Part shown: in pieces, positions 60,051 to 64,000 of the stretch
How the letters are laid out: the number at the start of each line of letters is the position of its first letter
How positions within the stretch are numbered: position 1 is the stretch's first letter
From: Isoetes taiwanensis
Taxonomy: Eukaryota; Streptophyta; Lycopodiopsida; Isoetales; Isoetaceae
Direction: 5' to 3'
Length of the DNA: 64,000 bases
NCBI GenBank assembly: GCA_021234155.1
Contig: JAJEKV010000016.1
Coordinates: 19,169,616-19,233,615, forward strand
The notes under the pieces: generated by a model
What the model saw: only the letters and a program-made list of their open reading frames with translations
Told to the model about the DNA's origin: nothing
Databases searched by the model: none
Position numbers and translations under genes: made by a program

Positions 60051-60918
60051 AGATTAATGTCATGTGTAGTTAAGATTAATCTACGCATGCAACCTATGCT
60101 AGATAGGGGTTGCATGTGTATGTACCGATGATGGGACCACTACGGTGATCTCTAGGACGTGGTGTAATGTCATTGTAGACATGACCGCGGTTTTGCTTGA
60201 ATTAGTTGTAAGGTAGATTAAAAAGTCCACTTCTGTCTCATGGAAGTAGATAACCTCGAGAGATAAGAGGTCATTCAGGCATGCATTAATAGGAAAGCAC
60301 CTCTAGTCAATGCCTACGGGAAGGACGCCACCCTTCACGCCAAGGGCAACTAAGGGTGTAGGCATGAGTGTCATCCTAGGCATTATAGGGCGCTGTCTCC
60401 ACGGCCACGATGGAAGAAGCATCCTCTTCCTACGCCGGGAGATTAGTCATGCATCCATTTAGTTAATTAGATAGGTGGTTACCTTATAACCATAATTCTA
60501 TTAATAATTAAAATGGTACTAACGTAGTGTCAACCTGCAGGCGAATAGAGCGCTCCAGAGGGCAAGGAGGTCGAGCTACGAAGACTTGCAACACAAGTTT
60601 TGTTGGAATGTGTTGCAAGGAATGAAGAGTACCTCGAAGAATAATTGTATATGAAATTGTTGAGTTTTGATAAACTTAAATGTTGTATTAAGTGAGGCTA
60701 ATAAGTACCTTACTTTAATGGAGTTATATATTGATAAGTTATTTGGATAATGTAATGTCGTAGTAATATTTTAAAAATATTACCTCAGATTAATTCTAAT
60801 AAATTGTGTAAGTATAATAATAATAAATTGTATGCATCAAGTTGGTTGCAGGACAAGAAGATCCCAAGGTGGGGAGACCCACGATGCTGCGGACATCATC
60901 ATTTCAAGGTGGGGAGAA
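60051..60918 (+). other. Element B non-coding region before the 3' LTR
   Basis: No ORF of note. It ends in a purine-rich stretch (TTCAAGGTGGGGAGAA at 60903-60918) that serves as polypurine tract. A similar AAGGTGGGGAGACCC copy at ~60866-60880 suggests a duplicated polypurine tract. Confidence 0.6.
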
Positions 60919-62500
60919 TGTGACGTTCCAGCACAATATACGGTCCCAGGACGTATACTGTACTGTCTCGTCACGCGTACACGCCATCCGATTGACATGT
61001 ACGCCGACGTGTAGCTAAACAAGTAGCACCCTAGGGGGGGCAACTTGCAAGTGTGTGCACATTTATTCATATGTACATTTATTCATGTGTACACATTTAT
61101 CCATGTGTACACTTTAGCCCACTTAATTAATATAGGCAAGTGGGCCACACCCATTTGTCCCACATGCTCAAGGGTTAATGGAAGCCCTAGCCCTAACTTA
61201 TAGTCTATATAAGGCAACCCTAACCCTAACTTTCCATTTTCGTCCACAGCCTTCCAGAACTCCGTTTTGCTTGCTCCAAGAACCAATCTCACCTCCCGAA
61301 GTCTGTCTGAGCAGCCTAGCCCATCAGCTTCCCTTTCTAGTTTCATCTTCAAGTAGTTCAGCAGCATGGAAGCATTCAGAGCAGGAGGAGCAAGCCAGGG
61401 ATCAGGTATTTTGCCAATTCAATAGGCTAAACCGCCTCCCAGACATAGAGTAAGTAGGTTTAGCCTATTGATCTGCCCATAGCAACCATCTAGACCTCTA
61501 GATATCAAGCCATAACTAAAGAACCTAACTCTGTGATTTAGATTAAAACTTATTCTTTAGTTCTTCTATGATGTGTATGTGATGATGATCTCTGTGGAAT
61601 CATTGTATTGGGAAGGGGGGTAGAGACCTTAAAAGCCTAGTAGTCTGATGCTCCTAGCTAACCCTCTTTAATGCACTATTAAATTCGGCATGTGTACAAG
61701 ATCCACACCTGGTTGTGGATGGAGGGACTAGACTGGCTTACAAGGAGGTTCATGTCCTGACTCATGATCACGTCCCTCTGGTAGTAAAGCCTATCGGGAA
61801 CTACAGTGTACTAGACCTAATGCTCTGCCACTGCGTGCGGGCTTTGCATGGGTTCGACACTCTTGGGGTGGTGTACACCTTCCATGGAGTTCAGTCGAGT
61901 ACGGGCAGTGGCCCTCTAGTCACCTTGAGTCAGCATGCTAGCCTCTGCTGGGAGCAATCCCGACCTGCCTCATCGGAACTGGGGAGATGCAACCCAGGAG
62001 TAGCCCCTCTGGCTATGCATCCGGCAGGCTACAGTCAAGTCCCAACACTTTTCAACCTACTCTGCAAAGTATGCACAGGAGGGGCGGATGGAGTGGACTA
62101 CCCTAAGCCATGTTCTTATGCCAGCCAAATCCATTGCCATGAATTCTGTCTGCAATGACTTCTGGAGGTCCAAGCCGTCAGTCCTCTCCCGTGAGTCTGA
62201 GCCTTGGGTAGGATCTCCATATGTGATGTACTGATCTCTGTCTATGCAGGTATGTGGTGAACCATCCTTCGTGATGGTCATGTGATGTTGATGTATATGC
62301 TACTGACATGTATGTTACGCCTCCGCAGCTAGGTAGGCCCTGAGGGAGACGGGGTAAAATGACCCCTTCATTCTTCCCACTGGAACTCTTCAAGGTTGCA
62401 GTGATACGTGGAGGGCCCTGTATTAGCATGGCGCTGGTATGGGGGATGAACTCCTGTTTGTATATGGTGGGTGCACCGTATATGAGTAGGGGACGTCACA
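60919..62500 (+). repeat. 3' LTR of element B (1,582 bp)
   Basis: Begins TGTGACGTTCCAGCACAATA and ends GGGGACGTCACA, giving an inverted TGTGACGT/ACGTCACA terminal pair. It aligns with LTR A (3999-5561) along its length. The TATA box is at 61206-61214. The 62158-61715 and similar open frames inside it are not genes. Confidence 0.9.
61206..61214 (+). promoter_or_regulatory. TATA box of LTR B with adjacent telo-box-like repeats
   Basis: TATATAAGG, followed at once by AACCCTAACCCTAAC and preceded by GCCCTAGCCCTAAC. In plants, telo-box motifs near the start site often mark promoters active in dividing cells; here this is inference. Confidence 0.55.
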
Positions 62501-62593
62501 AAGGCGCCGGCCTTTTGTTGGTCCCCTTGGCCTTGCTCATTGAAGTGTTAGGGCAATTGGATACTGATAACTTCTTCGTGTGATAGAACTTAC

Positions 62594-62990
62594 CCTTCAG
62601 GCAATCTTCCACATACAATGTCAGATGTTTCGAATCTGGCGTAGAAACGGAGAGCACAACACCGACCTTCTTGCACTTGTCCCCCGAGCTCTTCTTATCC
62701 CTTTGCCACAGGAACAGATCTTTCTCCTTCCCACTTGTTGAAACTTCGACATACCACCAAGAATCTGCAGTTGTTTCAAGTAGCTCTGTCTCCAATCCCT
62801 CGATAACGAAGAATGGAGTTCTGCCAGTGATCACTAGCGTCTCCCCAATGAATGTTGCAAGACACAAGGATGAATCAGAAAAGGTGGATGAGTCGAACAC
62901 AAAATTGAGAGCTCACCTGGAGTCCCTATCTTTCTTTTCTTGGTGCCGAGCATCCGCTCCGGCGGCTCGCTTCTTCGATGGAGTCGCCAT
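62594..62990 (-). CDS. Unrecognised host-like gene, first two exons; interrupted by element B
   Basis: Exon 1 (62917-62990) encodes MATPSKKRAAGADARHQEKK and four more residues, with donor AG/GTGAGC. Exon 2 (62594-62820) follows acceptor GGCAG and encodes TPFFVIEGLETELLET, DSWWYVEVSTSGKEKDLFLW, KCKKVGVVLSVSTPDS and LTLYVEDCLK, with donor GG/GTAAGT. The spliced frame is open for 100 codons. Codon usage and composition look like a cellular gene rather than a transposon, but I do not recognise the family. The 3' LTR of element B begins 94 bp past the second donor, so any further exons lie beyond the insertion. The ORF is also open upstream of the chosen Met. Confidence 0.5.
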
Positions 62991-63321
62991 TTCTGTATGC
63001 CCCCACATCCTCTTGCTGCTCGAATTCCCTTGTAAATTGAGCCTCTTCCGCGCCTTGGAGGTTTTAGGACTGCACGTAAAAAAGGTTGGGCGTGTTCTTA
63101 AATTTGAAATTAAGGACATACAATCATTCAAGGCAAAAAAGCGGGCTATGGGTATAGCACGATCAACTTTAGCCCGTCCAAACACCAATTCGAAATTCAT
63201 TCATTTCCAGGGACTTAGTGAGCGCAGTGGAGATTTTTCGGCGCTTAATTTTACTGGGGCATTGGCGACTTTGGGGTGCACAGCAACCGGAGGCGGAGAT
63301 CGATTGTGGGCGAGTTCACGG

Positions 63322-63590
63322 ATGGCGCCACGACACTGTAAGCTCCTAACAACAATTTACTCTCTGTCTAGTTCTAACTGCGTATCTTTTTGCAAATAGT
63401 TGATTTGATCGATGTGCATGGGGCTAAGGTAGCAAGCGGAGATGAGCTGCAAGACACAGGAACTCTTCACTGTAGCGCCATGGAAGAGGGATACACGAGA
63501 ATCGCTTTGATACAAGTATTTGATGCGGATGCATTGTTGATGAGGCCAACAGATGAAGGAAGACTCTCCGTGAGGCTGCAGGATCTGTGA
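63322..63590 (+). CDS. Possible short two-exon gene, divergent from the previous one
   Basis: Exon 1 63322-63337 (MAPRH) with donor GTAAGC, exon 2 63400-63590 after acceptor AAATAG. Splicing gives an open frame of 68 codons (FDLIDVHGAKVASGDELQDT and so on) ending in TGA. It starts ~330 bp from the divergent minus-strand gene, so a shared promoter is possible. No family recognised; it might be a 5' UTR or a non-coding transcript instead. Confidence 0.3.
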
Positions 63591-63678
63591 TACAATGGCC
63601 CAAGGAGTTCTTGCGAGAAGAGGTGAGTTTCAGAGATGCCTGTTTCATTATGTGTGTAGAACATGCCAGATGTGTATA

Positions 63679-63955
63679 GAACATGGAACTGCTCGAAAGC
63701 TCGACGGATTTATTGTTTGCTTGTCGAGCATATTTCAGCGTCGAGAGATGAAATATACTCTCTGGGTTGAGAGATGCTCAGCACAAAACAATGGATCGGA
63801 GTAAGACGCGAACAGCTCCCTGTTTTGATCATGGAACTGTTCGACAGCTCGCCAGATTTATGATTTCCTTGTTGAGCATATTTCAGCATCGAGATACTCT
63901 CTGGGCTGAGAGATGCTCAGCAAGGGAACTATAAATCGGAGCAAGTCGCGAACAG
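63679..63955. repeat. Tandem duplication, two diverged ~130-140-bp units
   Basis: ACATGGAACTGCTCGA to GACGCGAACAG (63679-63815) recurs as ATCATGGAACTGTTCGA to GTCGCGAACAG (63828-63955). Each unit contains inverted GAGCAT/ATGCTC-type motifs (TCGAGCATATTTCAGC, GAGAGATGCTCAGCA). The window ends shortly after, so further units may follow. Confidence 0.8.
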
Positions 63956-64000
63956 TTTCATGTGTCTGTATTTTTACTTGGAATGTCTTCCCTTCTGTTT

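Larger units (their letters stand above)
58434..62500 (+). mobile_element. LTR retrotransposon element B (Ty3/gypsy chromovirus), internally deleted, 5' LTR missing
   Basis: Plus-strand order: first ORF with H3-tail-like start, deletion junction (~59010), integrase remnant, chromodomain, ~870 bp of non-coding sequence, purine tract GGTGGGGAGAA, and the 3' LTR. Protease, RT, RNase H and the start of integrase are lost. No PBS or 5' LTR is found upstream of 58434. The right LTR end lies in a possible intron of the gene at 62594-62990. Confidence 0.85.

Noticed and set aside
61186-61235. Interstitial telomere
   Set aside because: Only two or three CCCTAAC-type units inside an LTR promoter; too few for telomeric DNA.
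61715-62158. 147-codon ORF in LTR B
   Set aside because: It lies wholly in the LTR, its counterpart frame in LTR A is not conserved as protein, and no domain is visible.

Overview
The window looks like nuclear DNA of a land plant with a large, transposon-rich genome. The one clear host gene is ATG101, a 7-exon autophagy gene with GT-AG introns. Around it lie Ty1/copia and Ty3/gypsy-chromovirus remnants, plant-type L1 LINEs, PIF/Harbinger transposons, a MULE with a target-site duplication, and MITEs. The mix suggests a fern, lycophyte or gymnosperm rather than a compact angiosperm, but that is inference.

Region by region. 0-6.5 kb: the 5' part of an LTR retrotransposon (element A, minus strand: 1.56-kb LTR, initiator-Met PBS). 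Its first ORF is a decayed histone H3-like protein (H3-like tail plus H3 fold), bracketed by four copies of a 70-bp palindrome. Element A sits inside a copia element whose RT/RNase H end and 3' LTR follow. 9.57-12.10 kb: ATG101 (minus). 12.9-17.2 kb: a ~950-bp foldback, a MULE with long TIRs, and an L1 ORF1 fragment. 17.4-45.7 kb: seven (GA)n tracts alternate with three Harbinger elements (H1-H3) and four LINEs, every element in the same orientation. This looks like one (GA)n microsatellite that has been hit repeatedly by two unrelated transposon classes. 48.1-51.9 kb: a plant L1 with an 11-bp target-site duplication. 53-57.9 kb: LINE fragments with pentanucleotide tails. 58.4-62.5 kb: a second copy of the H3-tail LTR family (element B, plus strand). 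It carries the H3-like N-terminus, an internal deletion, an integrase remnant with a chromodomain, and a 1.58-kb 3' LTR. 62.6-63.6 kb: a divergent pair of possible host genes, one interrupted by element B.

Most notable points. (1) An LTR family whose first protein imitates histone H3 and whose integrase ends in a chromodomain. (2) The (GA)n-targeted nest. (3) A conserved third ORF in all three Harbinger elements. (4) A covarying 3' hairpin shared by the LINEs. (5) The 70-bp palindromes with a compensatory change. Novelty claims were not checked against any database.
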